This document shows, one piece after another, positions 33,515 through 44,611 of a DNA stretch of 53,581 nucleotides. How positions within the stretch are numbered: position 1 is the stretch's first letter; every line of letters starts with the position of its first letter. Under the pieces are notes generated by a model, which was not told the DNA's origin, ran no database searches, and worked only from the letters and a program-made list of their open reading frames with translations. The stretch is from Emmonsiellopsis sp. PD_33 (taxonomy: Eukaryota; Ascomycota; Eurotiomycetes; Onygenales; Ajellomycetaceae), in assembly GCA_032988165.1 (NCBI GenBank), contig JANTQF010000237.1, positions 1 through 53,581 on the forward strand. Reading direction: 5' to 3'. A program made the translations under genes and the position numbers.

Positions 33515-36500
33515 ATGGCCAATGCTTCATTTGAGCCGGCTGCACTCTCCACTGCGGTTGACCGTCTCAAGGAAACAAACCCGACTCAGCTGTTCTGCAT
33601 TCATCCCGTTTCCTCGGACATCTCCCAAGGATGGCGCAATGTTACAATGAAAGACTTGTCGCGCGCGATGGATTACATGTGTGATTGGATTGAGAAAAAC
33701 GTTACCTCGAGTTCAGCTGGTGAGACGCTGGCCTATATGGGCGCGAACGATGTTCGTTATGTCGCCTTTTTCCTTGCCTGTATGAAGCTCGGGCACACGG
33801 TAAGTCCATTCCATTTCTCTGGAAATGCGCATTTTCAAGAAACCTCTCTAATGGAAAGGGGGGTGGGAAAGGCACTACTTCTATCTTCTCGGAATTCACT
33901 CCAAGCCTCCAGCCATGTTATGGCAAAGACAGACTGTTCGAAGATTGTATTCACTGTGGAACGCGAGAGACAGATCAACGAATTGCGCAACGCGCATCCT
34001 GCCCTTGACGTGTGGAACATGCCAGACCTTTGGGATGTCTTCGGCGATATCGATGTCCCCGTGTATCCCACAAAAGACCTGCCATTCAATGACGTGGAGG
34101 ATGACGTGGGGATCATCATCCACAGTTCTGGGACTACCGGTAAATTACCTCAAATATCACCCCAAATGAGTACTAGAGTACATGTTTCAATGCTCACACT
34201 ATATGCAAAGGTTTACCAAAGCCGGTGCCCCTTACTCACGGATACTGGGCCACAACCGGTGCCCTCCCTTATGCCTCAACCCCACCAGGAAGGCTCCTCG
34301 GCGCTTATTGTGCAGCTAGGCCGGGAGATTTAACATTGACGATGAGCCCATTCTTCCACTTTATGGGATTATGCTTGGCAGTTGCTTCAATTAGCACCAA
34401 GACACCCTTTGTGTTGAGCCCAGAAAAACCAATGACCATCGAATTGTTTGCCAGAATCATGAATGAGACCGGACCGAAAACCGCGGTTCTTTCGCCGTCC
34501 ATTCTCGAAGATCTCGCCGCAACTGAGTTAGGCCTGGAGACTTTATCTAAGCTCGACTACATCGGGTTCGGAGGCGCCCCTCTGTCCGCAGAAATAGGCG
34601 ATAAAATCAGCAAAGCTACCCGCATACAAACTGTCCTTGGCTCGAGCGAATGCGGCATGTTTCAATCGCTGCTCTGCGAAGATCCTGAAGATTGGGGATA
34701 CTTCGAATGGAATCCGTTTTGCAGAGTTGATATGGAAGATTCTGGGGATGGCACCTTCGAATTGGTTGTTCCCCGACCGGAATCCCGAGAGCTTCATGGC
34801 GTATTCCATGTCTACAAAGACATCCAAGAGTATCGGACTGGGGACCTTTTTGTTCCTCATCCGCGGAAGGCGAACTTGTGGAAATATATCGGCCGTGGTG
34901 ATGATGTCATTGTTCTCAGCAACGGAGAGAAATTTAATCCTACCACAATGGAAACGATGATACAGGGCCATCCCTTAGTATCCAAAGCTGTCGTTATTGG
35001 CCAAGGACGTTTCCAGTCAGCCCTCCTAGTTGAGCCAAACTGGGATCATTGGAAAGGCGAGGAAAGTGATTTTGTCAATGCCATCTGGCCGGTAGTACAG
35101 AAGGCGAACGAGTCGGCTCCAGGCCATGCTCGACTGATGAAAACAAGAATTGGACTTTCGTCGCCTTCTAAACTTTTCCAAACCACCCCAAAAGGGACTA
35201 TTCGACGTCGCACGGTCATTGAGGACTACAAGGACGAAATTGAAGTTCTGTATTCCAAATCCGACGACGAGCTTGTCATTCAAATTCCCAAGGACGCAAC
35301 TCCAAAGGAAATTGCACCGTCTGTGAAGGACGTGATATCCTATCTTCTTCCGACGCAAAAAATTGACGATGATAGTGATATATTCGCTTTGGGTGTTGAT
35401 TCGCTGCAATCGCTCCAGCTTGGTCAGATCTTGCAGAATGCGGTCCGTGCAATCCGACCACAGTTGAGTAATGATGCATTTTCCAGCCGACAGGTTTACT
35501 CCCATCCTTCTGTTTCGACACTTGCACAATACATACATGACCTAATCCAGGGCAAAGATACGACAGACCAATCTACGGCTGTGATGGAAGATGATGCGAC
35601 TCGGTCTACCAAGCTTTCGGCTCTAGTGAGCAAATATACGGCAGGGTTAGGCGAGACTCATTCAGTCATTCTCACAGGCTCAACCGGATCACTCGGTAGC
35701 TACCTCCTGCACGAGCTCCTTGAGGATTCTGCCGTCGCCAAAGTATACTGCTTGAATCGTTCAGAGGACGCGGCGCCCAGACAGATGCAGAGCTTCCAGG
35801 AGAAGGGCCTGTCTTCTGTAACTGCCTTCGCCTCCCGAGTTGAGTTCCTCCACGCCAAGTTCGGCGAGGAACAATTTGGGCTTGCGAATGATGTTTATGA
35901 GCGACTTCTTCAGTCAGTGGACACAATAATCCACAATGCGTGGAAGGTCAATTTCAACCATCAGGTCGAAGCGTTCGAACACCCACACATCGTAGGAGTG
36001 CGCAGATTCGTTGACTTCAGCCTCTCCAGCGCTCATCGTGCGCATATTCATTTCATATCCTCAATTTCAACAGTTGAAGGATGGGATAGCGCGAAACGCG
36101 GCCCATTCATTCCCGAAGAGATATTCGAGGAAGCCGACGTGGTGATGCGTACGGGATATGGAGAATCAAAACACGTCTCTGAGCGGATTTGTGCTTTTGC
36201 CTCAGCCCGCTGCGATGTTCCAACTAGTATTCACCGTGTTGGGCAGATCGGAGGTCCAACCACTGAGAAGGGGATGTGGAATAAGCAGGAATGGTTTCCG
36301 TCGTTGGTTGCGACTTCGAAGACGATAAAGCAGCTTCCGTCTAGTCTTGGTTCTATCTCCGTGGAGTTCATCCCTGTGGTTTGTACTCCTATCTAATATT
36401 TCCTCTTTCCTTTTTTCTTTTTTTTCCCCCTGTCTGGATTAATCCTACTATCGTTCCTCCTCGTTATTCCCAACCTTACTGATAACTCCATTTACGATAT

Positions 36501-36895
36501 AGGACACCATCGCCCGCGTGATCACCGACATCCTCGTATCGAGAAGAAAAACCGAAAAGGATGTCCGCTGCGCCGCGTTCCACCTCGTTAACCCAACCGC
36601 CGCCTCCTGGGAATCCTTGATCCCAGCCATCACGAAGCATTTCCCCGTCAAGATCGTTGATCCGCAGACTTGGATAGCCAGCCTGGAAGCATTCAGTAAC
36701 CCGACCCAGAGCGACCTACAAGATAAACCCGCGTTGAAAATCCTGGACTTCTTCCGTGGCGTCTATGCTACGGGTGGCGGGGTGGCAGCGAAGATGGAGA
36801 CTAAGAAGACGCAGGAGGCAAGCGAGGCGATGCGTGTGATGAAGCCGATTGATCAGGGGATTCTGGATACTTGGATGCGACAGTGGCGATTTTAA
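33515..36895 (+). CDS. NRPS-like adenylate-forming carboxylate reductase (A-T-R)
   Basis: 1037-aa enzyme from exons 33515-33799, 33872-34139, 34211-36378 and 36503-36895, all phases closing. The order is adenylation, thiolation, reductase, as in fungal carboxylic-acid reductases related to aminoadipate reductase. The A domain has SSGTTGLPKPVPLTH, GSSECGMF, YRTGDLFV, GRGDDVIVLSNGEKFNP and a C-terminal TPKGTIRRR lysine. The T domain carries the phosphopantetheine serine in IFALGVDSLQSLQL. The R domain has the NADPH motif LTGSTGSLGSYLLHEL and the YGESK catalytic pair. It would activate a carboxylic acid with ATP, tether it and reduce it to an aldehyde or alcohol. There is no condensation domain. 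Substrate is not predictable by eye. The first intron (72 nt) keeps frame and could be missed. No other biosynthetic enzyme is adjacent. Confidence 0.93.
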
Positions 36896-37427
36896 TCTAG
36901 GGATTAGTACTGGGTACCTGTGAACTGTTGGGGTTTTGTGAAGCAAGTTACCTACTTATTTCAGATTAGAAGTTGCAAAGATTGCTGCGTATTTAGTTAT
37001 AGATTTTTAATTCCACTTTGACTGACTTGGTAAGTGAATGAATGGGCTAAATATATTAGAGGTACACCATTAACTATATTAGGTATTGAAACTAAATATC
37101 TACTATGGCTGAATTGGAATCCATAGTGACTTTGCCCCAAAAAACCTTAAAAAACCAAAAATGAGTTATCTCCCGCTAACTTACTAAGTGTATAACAAAA
37201 AGCAAGGGCATGGTACCATATATGTGAATTTTTTTTTTAGTAGGAATTGGTTATCTCTTTTTATTTCTCTTTCCAGTTGTGGGTTGGGGAGGAGAGGAGT
37301 GAAATGCTGTGTTAGTTAATCCCTAAAACTAACTAAATTATTTTTGTCCCCCCCTTTTTCCCTTCTTCCTCTATGGACAGACGACTATCCCATCCACACA
37401 CACACTCACACACCTACCTACCCTACC
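36896..37427. other. Convergent 3' spacer
   Basis: A 532-bp AT-rich spacer between the convergent NRPS-like and spermidine synthase genes. It contains a T-run at 37229-37238 and CA-rich repeats at 37395-37412, and no gene. Confidence 0.65.
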
Positions 37428-38987
37428 CTAAACATCCAACGCCTTCCTCGCAAAATTCGGCAACACAAAGCTCGCCCGATGAATCTCCTTATTATAATAC
37501 CTGCACAGCTTCTCCTCCTCCTCGCGCGTCCAGCTGCGCACGGGCTCGCGCACATCGCGGCTGGCGTCCTTGCAGCAGACCATGAATCCGATCTGGCCCG
37601 AGGGGTAGGTGGGGATGGTGGTGTAGGCGTATTCGACGACGGGGAAGATCTCGCGGATCGACTTTTTCAGGTCCGTGATGAGCGAGAGGTGGAGCCATTG
37701 GTTTTCGGCTGGAGTTCAAAGGCGCGGGTGTGCGATTAGTATTTTGTTTCTTGCTTGTAAATTACAGGGTGGGGTGGTTTGTGAGTGTGCTTTGTGGGCA
37801 AAGGGGGTGAGGTGAGGCGCGGGGGTGGCGCGGTGGGGGGGGGAGGGGGGTGCGGAGGGTCTATATATGGATGTATATAGAGTCCACGATTTGTGCTGAA
37901 ACACGTGTATTGTGCAAAATGGGGCAAAAAGGGGGGTGTGCATGATGCGTCCAAAAGTCAACCGCACTGTGCAGGTACTGGGGAAGGAGATGGCGACGAA
38001 CAACCTTGAGTAGTAACGACACCGCCCTCACGCAGGGCGTTGAACAGGAGCTGGAAATATGGTTTCTGGAACAGAGCCTCGGCAGGACCCTCGGGGTCCG
38101 AGCTGTCGGTAATGATAACGTCGAATTCGTTCTGGCGCTCAGCGAGGAACTTGAATCCGTCGGCGACGTGCACGGTTACGTTGGGGTGCTGGAAGCCAAC
38201 GGACATGCCCGGGAGGTATTTCTTGGAGACGCGGATGACGGCCTGTTTTGTTTCGGTTTTTTTTGCGTGAGTTTCTGTTTATTTTTATTGGGCGGTTTCT
38301 GTCCTGCGGTTGCTATGTGTAACCCACCTCATCAATGTCGCAGAGAACAGCCTCCTCGACGGACTCGTGCTTGACGACCTCGCGCAGCACACCACCGTCT
38401 CCTCCACCGATGACGAGCACCTTCTTGGGGTTGGGGTGGGCGTTCATGGCGAGATGCGTGATCATTTCCTGGTATCTAGATCGAAAAAACAACAAAGTTA
38501 TTATCCAATTAGCCCCCTCTGAACTCCCATATACCCAAATACAACAACACAATCTCCCATCCCCTCGCACACATAAAGAGGCGGGGAACTGCGGGGTCCG
38601 GTTCAAAGAACATACGAGAACTCATCACGCTCAGTGCACTGGATTACATTATCCAGCACGAGCACGGTGCCGTGGTCGCTGCTCTCAAAGACAAGCACGT
38701 CCTGGTACTTGGATTTCTCATGGTGCAGGATCTGGTTGACCTTGAGCGTCATGGCCTGGCCGGGCCACATGTCGGAGATTTCCGAGAACCAGCCATCTAG
38801 AGATTGAAGTTAGTAAATTGGCGTCATGATGGCTTGCTGGGTGAGGCTCTTTGTAGCTCCGGAATTGGGGAGAGGGGGGGTTCTATATGCTGGTATATTT
38901 AGGGGAACAGGAGGGGGTGCGGGTCACAGAAAAAAAAGCGCGGGCAAGCAACACACCTTTGATGGTGGGGTGAGTGATTTCGCCCAT
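37428..38987 (-). CDS. spe3: Spermidine synthase
   Basis: Cytosolic aminopropyltransferase that makes spermidine from putrescine and decarboxylated S-adenosylmethionine. Five exons: 38987-38957, 38796-38616, 38475-38328, 38242-38005 and 37708-37428, giving 292 aa, the normal family length. The start MGEITHPTIKDGWFSEISD matches fungal orthologs. The nucleotide-binding motif VLVIGGGDGGVLREV, the substrate-contact region DEFSYQEMITH and the catalytic IITDSSDPEGPAE are intact. The C-terminus ends PNFARKALDV. Intron 4 (38004-37709) is long and G/C-skewed. An in-frame ATG at 39113 would add 42 residues rich in Arg and Ser with no acidic residue, like a mitochondrial presequence. I keep 38987 as the main start because family members begin there. 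Confidence 0.94.
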
Positions 38988-40233
38988 TGTGCGTGGAGGG
39001 GGGTGGAATTGACGACGGCTGGCGACGGGGATGCGGCGGGCAGCACAGGAGACGCGAGACAGCGAGGTGTTCAGCAGCGAGAGGAGAGACGTCGTCGGGG
39101 AGCGCGGTGGCATGAACTGGATTCGAAGAAGAAGAAGAGAAGAAGTTGGATGGGAATTTTCCCCCCTCCGTCTCGTTAGCGTACTGTCACACGCCCGTAA
39201 TTTACCGTGGTGGGGGTGGTTTTTTGGTGCTGGCCAGCACTGTCTATACTGTATTCGGGATACGGTACGGTAATCTATCTCGAATTCGACGCCAAACTGG
39301 GTCTTGGCATCGACATGTCACTCTCCGCCAAAATTGACAGGGGAGTGACATCACTTCTCGCTCTGTACAAATAAATCATAACATCAATCTCTTCAATTCC
39401 ATTACTCCCATGAATCTATCTACCCCCAGCCAGCCAGCCAGCCAGCCCCATGCCCCAAATTATAAAAAGAACAAAAGAACAAAAGAAAAACCTGCACCCC
39501 AACCCCTCCACTGCCCCTCCTTTCCAGCCTTAATCGCAATAACTTGGAGGCTGAACACATAAGAGACGCCCAATATCTGTATGTGTGTCTGCCCGAGCAC
39601 CGAAGGAGGGGTGAAAAAAAGAAAGAAAAAATCGGATGTATCCATTGCATTGCATTGCATTGAGTTTTGTAAATTCATTGTATTTCATGCCTCCGCTCGT
39701 GCAGGGTTCCGCTTAACTACTCTATGTAGGTATGTATGTAGGACGGGCGGCTTGTGTTGCATATGATATGTTGCTCAAGTTATGCACGCTATTATTTCAA
39801 TCACTTCCATCCTATCCCTACGTAGGAAACGAAAATATGTTACGCATATCAAATATAATAATAATAATCGCTAAAATATATCAGGCAATTTAATTTTCTT
39901 CATTTTGTCATCTCCATGTTTCGTGCTCATGTTCTTCTTCCGTCTTTTTTGGAATCATATGGAAAAAATGGGCGTTAAAAAAAGGAAAAGAAAGGACGGA
40001 AAAACAAGCCAGGGATCTATAGAAAAGGAAAAGGAAAAAAATAGGGTAGGGATATATTAGCAAACGCTCTAAGGGATGACGGTAGATAATATATATCAAA
40101 GTAGTGTACTGTAATATATCCATCCGTTCCCTTTTCTTTTTTTAAAAAAGATCCACCATCCACTACTTCCTCCCAGAGCGCATCTTTTTCAGGACATTAA
40201 CAACCAGAACCATCTATAACGTGGACGTTACAT
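38988..40233. other. Spermidine synthase promoter and transketolase 3' flank
   Basis: A 1.25-kb gap between two minus-strand genes. The first part (38988-39113) is an in-frame upstream extension of spermidine synthase, described as a finding. A short TGCAT tandem repeat lies near 39640-39660, and AT-rich tracts at 39840-40150 are likely transketolase 3' UTR. No gene was recognised. Confidence 0.6.
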
Positions 40234-43022
40234 TTAGATGATTTGCTGGAAGGCGCGGTTGATGGGGGAGCGGACGGGGAAGCCCTTGTAGAAGTCAATG
40301 GTAGCGACAGCACGCTTGCTGATACCTTCGGGGGTGAATTCGAATTTCTAGACAAATTGTTAATATCATCGCAATCAAACAGGAAGAGGTATATATATAT
40401 GGTTAAAGAAACTCACCTTGTAGACCTCCTTATAAGGACCAGAGGCACCGAAGCGGTTGAGACCGAACTGCTCGTGCGAGTATCTCTCCCAGCCCATCGT
40501 GCTCATAACCTCGACACTGAGAGCGGGGATGCCGTCGGGGATGACGGATAGTCTGTACTCCTTGTCCTGGACATCGAAGACCTCGAAACAGGGGATGGAG
40601 ACGACGCGGGCGACGACGTTGTGCTTCTCCTTGAGCTCCTTGGCGGCGTCAATGCAAAGGCTGACCTCGGAACCGGTACTGACAAGGGTGATATTGGCGT
40701 TCTCAACCTCAAGAGCAACGTATCCACCGCGGATGGCCTTCTCGATGGACGAGGCCTCCAGCTGAGGTAGGTTCTGGCGGGTGAGGGCAAGGATCGAGGG
40801 GGTGTGTTTGGAGGTCAGGGCGGAGTAGTAGGCAGCGCTCGTCTCGTTGCCGTCAGCTGGGCGCCACACCATGCAGTTTGGCAGGGCACGGAAGTGGGCA
40901 AGAGTCTCGATAGGCTGGTGAGTGGGGCCATCCTCACCCAGACCGATGGAGTCGTGGGTGGCAATGTAGATGGTCTGGACTTGCGACAGGGCGGAAAGAC
41001 GGACGGATCCGGCAGCATACGAGACGAAGTTGAGGAAAGTACCGCCAGCTGGGATGAGGGTACCGTAGGCAGCGAGGCCGTTCATGATACCAGCCATTCC
41101 GTGCTCACGGACACCATATCGGAGGTAGCGGCCGGACCAGTCACCGAGGCCAGTGCTTGGTGGCTGGAAGTCGACAGCGTTCTTCCAGCGGGTGTTGTTG
41201 GAGCCAGTCAGATCGGCGGAGCCGGACAGGAGCTCGGGGATTGCGGCATAGATCTTCTCGAGGACGGTCTCGGAGAGCTTGCGGGACGCAACAGCGGCGT
41301 CAGTGGGGGAGTATCTGGGGAGGTTCTTCTCCCAGCCCTCGGGGAGCTTTCCGGCAAGACGGCGGATAAGATCGGCATGCTCAGCGGGGTACTTGGTGGC
41401 GTACTGGGCGAGAAGAGCGTTCCACTCGGCCTCCTTGGCGGCACCCTCAGCGGCGTGCTTATGGTAGAGGTCATAGACCTCCTGGGGGACGGCGAAGCTC
41501 TGCTCGGGGTCGAAGCCAAAGAGGGCCTTCACGCTCTTGCTATCATCAGCCTTGAGGGGGTTTCCGTGAACACCACCGGTTCCCTGGAGCTTGGAGCCGT
41601 AACCAATGGTCGTTGTGATCTTGATGACAGTAGGCTTGTTCTTGACCTCCTTGGCCTTTTGGATGGCAGCCTCAATGCCTGCCAAGTCGGTGTCACCCTT
41701 TGGCACCTCAAGGACGTGCCATCCGTATGCCTCGAATCGCTTCATGACATCCTCGGTGAAAGCAATGGCGGTGTCACCATCTATACCGCATGTTAACGTC
41801 GGTTAATAAGGCGTGGAGCCGGGGGTTCTTACCGATGGAGATTTGGTTGTCATCGTACAAGCAGATCAGGTTGCCCAATTGAAGATGGCCAGCCGAGCTA
41901 GCGGCTTCACTGGCAATACCCTCCATAGCACATCCATCGCCGAAGATGCAGTAGGTGTAGTTGTTGATGAGGTCGAAGCCGGGCTTGTTGAACACGGCAC
42001 CGGTATGGGCTTGGGCAATAGCAAGACCAACGGCGTTGGCGAAACCTTGGCCTAGGGGACCAGTGGTGACCTCAATACCAGGGGTATCATGAGCCTCGGG
42101 GTGGCCAGGAGTAATGCTGTCGACTTGCTGTAGGCATTGTTAGTAACAACCTGGAAATGCCAAGCGGATTATCGGAGGGGCAACTAACTCGGAAGTTCTT
42201 GAGGTCATCGATGGAGACGCCATATCCAAACAGGTGGAGAAGGGCATATTGAAGCATGCAGCCGTGTCCGTTCCTATTCCCGCGAAAAAGCAGAGATTAG
42301 CAAAAGTCCAGGTGTCAATGTCAAGGGGCGGGAAACCAGGAGCCACAACGGGGCACGCCATGACGCAATAACTCGGAACAAAGATGCAGGCAGGAACAAG
42401 CTCCCGGTCAAAGAAGTCCCATCCCCATAAACCAGCATGTCGCAGGTCCGAAACTCTTCATAGCATCCTTCGAAAACACCGCGATCTGCGGCGTAACCCG
42501 AACAGCTCCACAAAAACCAGGTATTCGCTCCCGAAACGAAAGCAGTAAAACCGGGGGGTGGGAAAAAGTGGGCAACGTACGAGAGCACGAATCGATCCCT
42601 GTTTACCCAGTCGGGATTCTTAGGATTGAAGTTCATGAATTTGTTGAAGAGGACATGTGCAGTGGGTGCCAGACCCATGGGGGCTCCGGGATGGCCCGAG
42701 TTGGCTGCGGAGGTGGCATCAACCTGTTGGACGGGGTTGGGTTAGCAGAGGTTCAAAAAATGGGAATAATTAACAAATTGGCATAGGGGAGCGTGTGAAT
42801 AACAACAGAAAGGTAGAAAGGGAAGAATATCTGTGGCGTTGGAGAGGGGGTGGCGGGTTGATAGGGGCATCAGCCCCCCTTCCACCCCGCGCTGTGCCCC
42901 GCCATCTCAGACAACACAGACAACCACGACTTCACGCGGACAGGTAGAGTGGCAGAGAGACTTACGGCGAGCACACGGATGGTGTTGATGGCCAATTGGT
43001 CGACGTCAGTGTAGCTACCCAT
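40234..43022 (-). CDS. Transketolase
   Basis: Thiamine-diphosphate enzyme of the non-oxidative pentose phosphate pathway. Exons: 43022-42966, 42723-42581, 42273-42189, 42127-41833, 41780-40417 and 40347-40234, giving 685 aa (yeast Tkl1 is about 680). The start MGSYTDVDQLAINTIRVLA is followed by the conserved NSGHPGAPMGLAPTAH. The ThDP motif begins GDGCAMEGIASEA and ends DDNQISI. The pyrimidine-domain acid is in YGVREHGMAGIMNG, followed by THDSIGLGEDGPTHQP. The C-terminus ends SPINRAFQQII. The long 330-codon frame on the opposite strand (40804-41796) is a codon-bias shadow. The promoter is strongly CT-rich in the gene's direction, as in highly expressed fungal genes. Confidence 0.97.
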
Positions 43023-44611
43023 GATTGCGGTGGGTTCTGATCGTGATATGCGGAGTCGGGGAGAGGGAATGGAATAGAGGGGTAGGTTGGTTCAGATGGC
43101 AACAACCCTTTTAGTATGATTGTTTCGCGGGCGAGATGAACTCCACGGAGAGGAACAGAGAGCTGACGGAGGATATATGGGAGAGGGCTGGGAGTTGGAT
43201 GTAGACGAGGGAGGGATGGAGACTGGAGAAGAGAAGAAGAGGAGGAGGAGACGAGACGAGACGACAGAAAAGGGCTGTTGGGTGTCGCCGTGGACCAGGC
43301 CGGCCTGTGATTGGTGGGGCTGGGCGGATAAACTGCTGGCGGAATCTGCTGGGGTTTCGCCGTCCGTTCCGTATCGTATGTAACTTACAGCGTCCCGTAC
43401 CGCCGTTACGCTGCAAACAGCTCCCCTCGATGTCTTCAGGTGAAAACTTTGAAGCCCGTTCATATCTTTTGCATAGGAGAGCATTGCTACTAGGCTGAAT
43501 CTTCAACCATAACTACCATGCATTTTGATGCGGGCTGCTATTGCTCTTGCTATTGCCCAACCCCTCCCCAAAAATACACATACCCAGATGTCCCAAAACA
43601 GGATTCCATAGCTACTCACCGAACCAAATCGGAGCCCTCTTCGCCGCCCACCCGCCACCACGCCCAGCTTCTCTGCGCCAGGGCCCCCACCGATGACGAG
43701 AGCCCGCAGAGCATTAGACTTGCATACATAGCCTAATCGATAGCTGTTACTTTTAGCTCTCTCTCTCCCACTCTTTGCTTTTTTATTTTTCTACCCCGTT
43801 ACTCATCGCCTTACTCACCTCCGTACATGGACTCCAAGGAAAACACCTCCATGGATGCATTGGCGGGGTAAGTTAGTTGACAAGATGCTGACATCGGAAT
43901 TATACAACTATTACAGATAATTTATGAAGGCCAGAAAGGGGGGGAGGGAAATCAACAGGGATAATTAATAACCAATTATCCAATAATTATCCAAGCTTCA
44001 TTCCACAAGTCCTTGCCCTTATCATGGCTGAACTGACAGCTTGCTTGCATTGCTAGACATTTCCCGGTCCCAAGAAGAAAAAAAAATCCTGCCCCTCGTT
44101 TTAAAATAGCCAGGCCGTGGTATGTAACCATGTATGTATGAACGAAACGGTATTGTATTTACCCTGTCCCCACAGGACATAGGCGGACGATGACTAAGCC
44201 TGGTTGATACGGTAACTGTGCATGAGGGTGGAGTGTATATGCTAGGTGAATGGAGGGAAAATAGCATATCCCCAGGTATCAATCAAGTGTCTCCAGATTT
44301 AGGTGACGGTACCAACCACCTTGTAGGATATAGTACTTGGCTTGCTGTTGTCCACGTATGTATGCAGTGCGTCATTAGATAGTGCGCTGCTAGACAGAGC
44401 ATAGATAAACCTGTAGAATCGGATAGTAGATTCCATAGTTATGAACTTAGTGTATAAGAAAAAGAAAAAATTATCGCAGTCAATAGAGCATTGGTATCAT
44501 ACGTTAAACACAAGGAAACCCTTAACTGAATCCCAAGATTCAAGAAACAAAGAACGATATAGAATAGAGGGGTATAAATAGATAATTCCAAGAAGAAGAT
44601 TACAATGGCCG
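43023..44611. other. Transketolase promoter and spacer
   Basis: A 1.59-kb gap. At 43195-43265 the plus strand is almost pure purine (GAGAAGAGGAGGAG type), which is a CT-rich promoter tract for transketolase. At about 43740-43830 a second CT-rich tract on the plus strand precedes a 14-codon open frame at 43827 with a GTAAGT at its stop (see findings). The rest is AT-rich, ending in the 3' flank of the DUF7924 gene. Confidence 0.55.

Noticed and set aside
40804..41796. 330-codon open frame on the plus strand
   Set aside because: It lies antisense within the main transketolase exon and arises from that gene's strong codon bias. No domain or promoter supports it.
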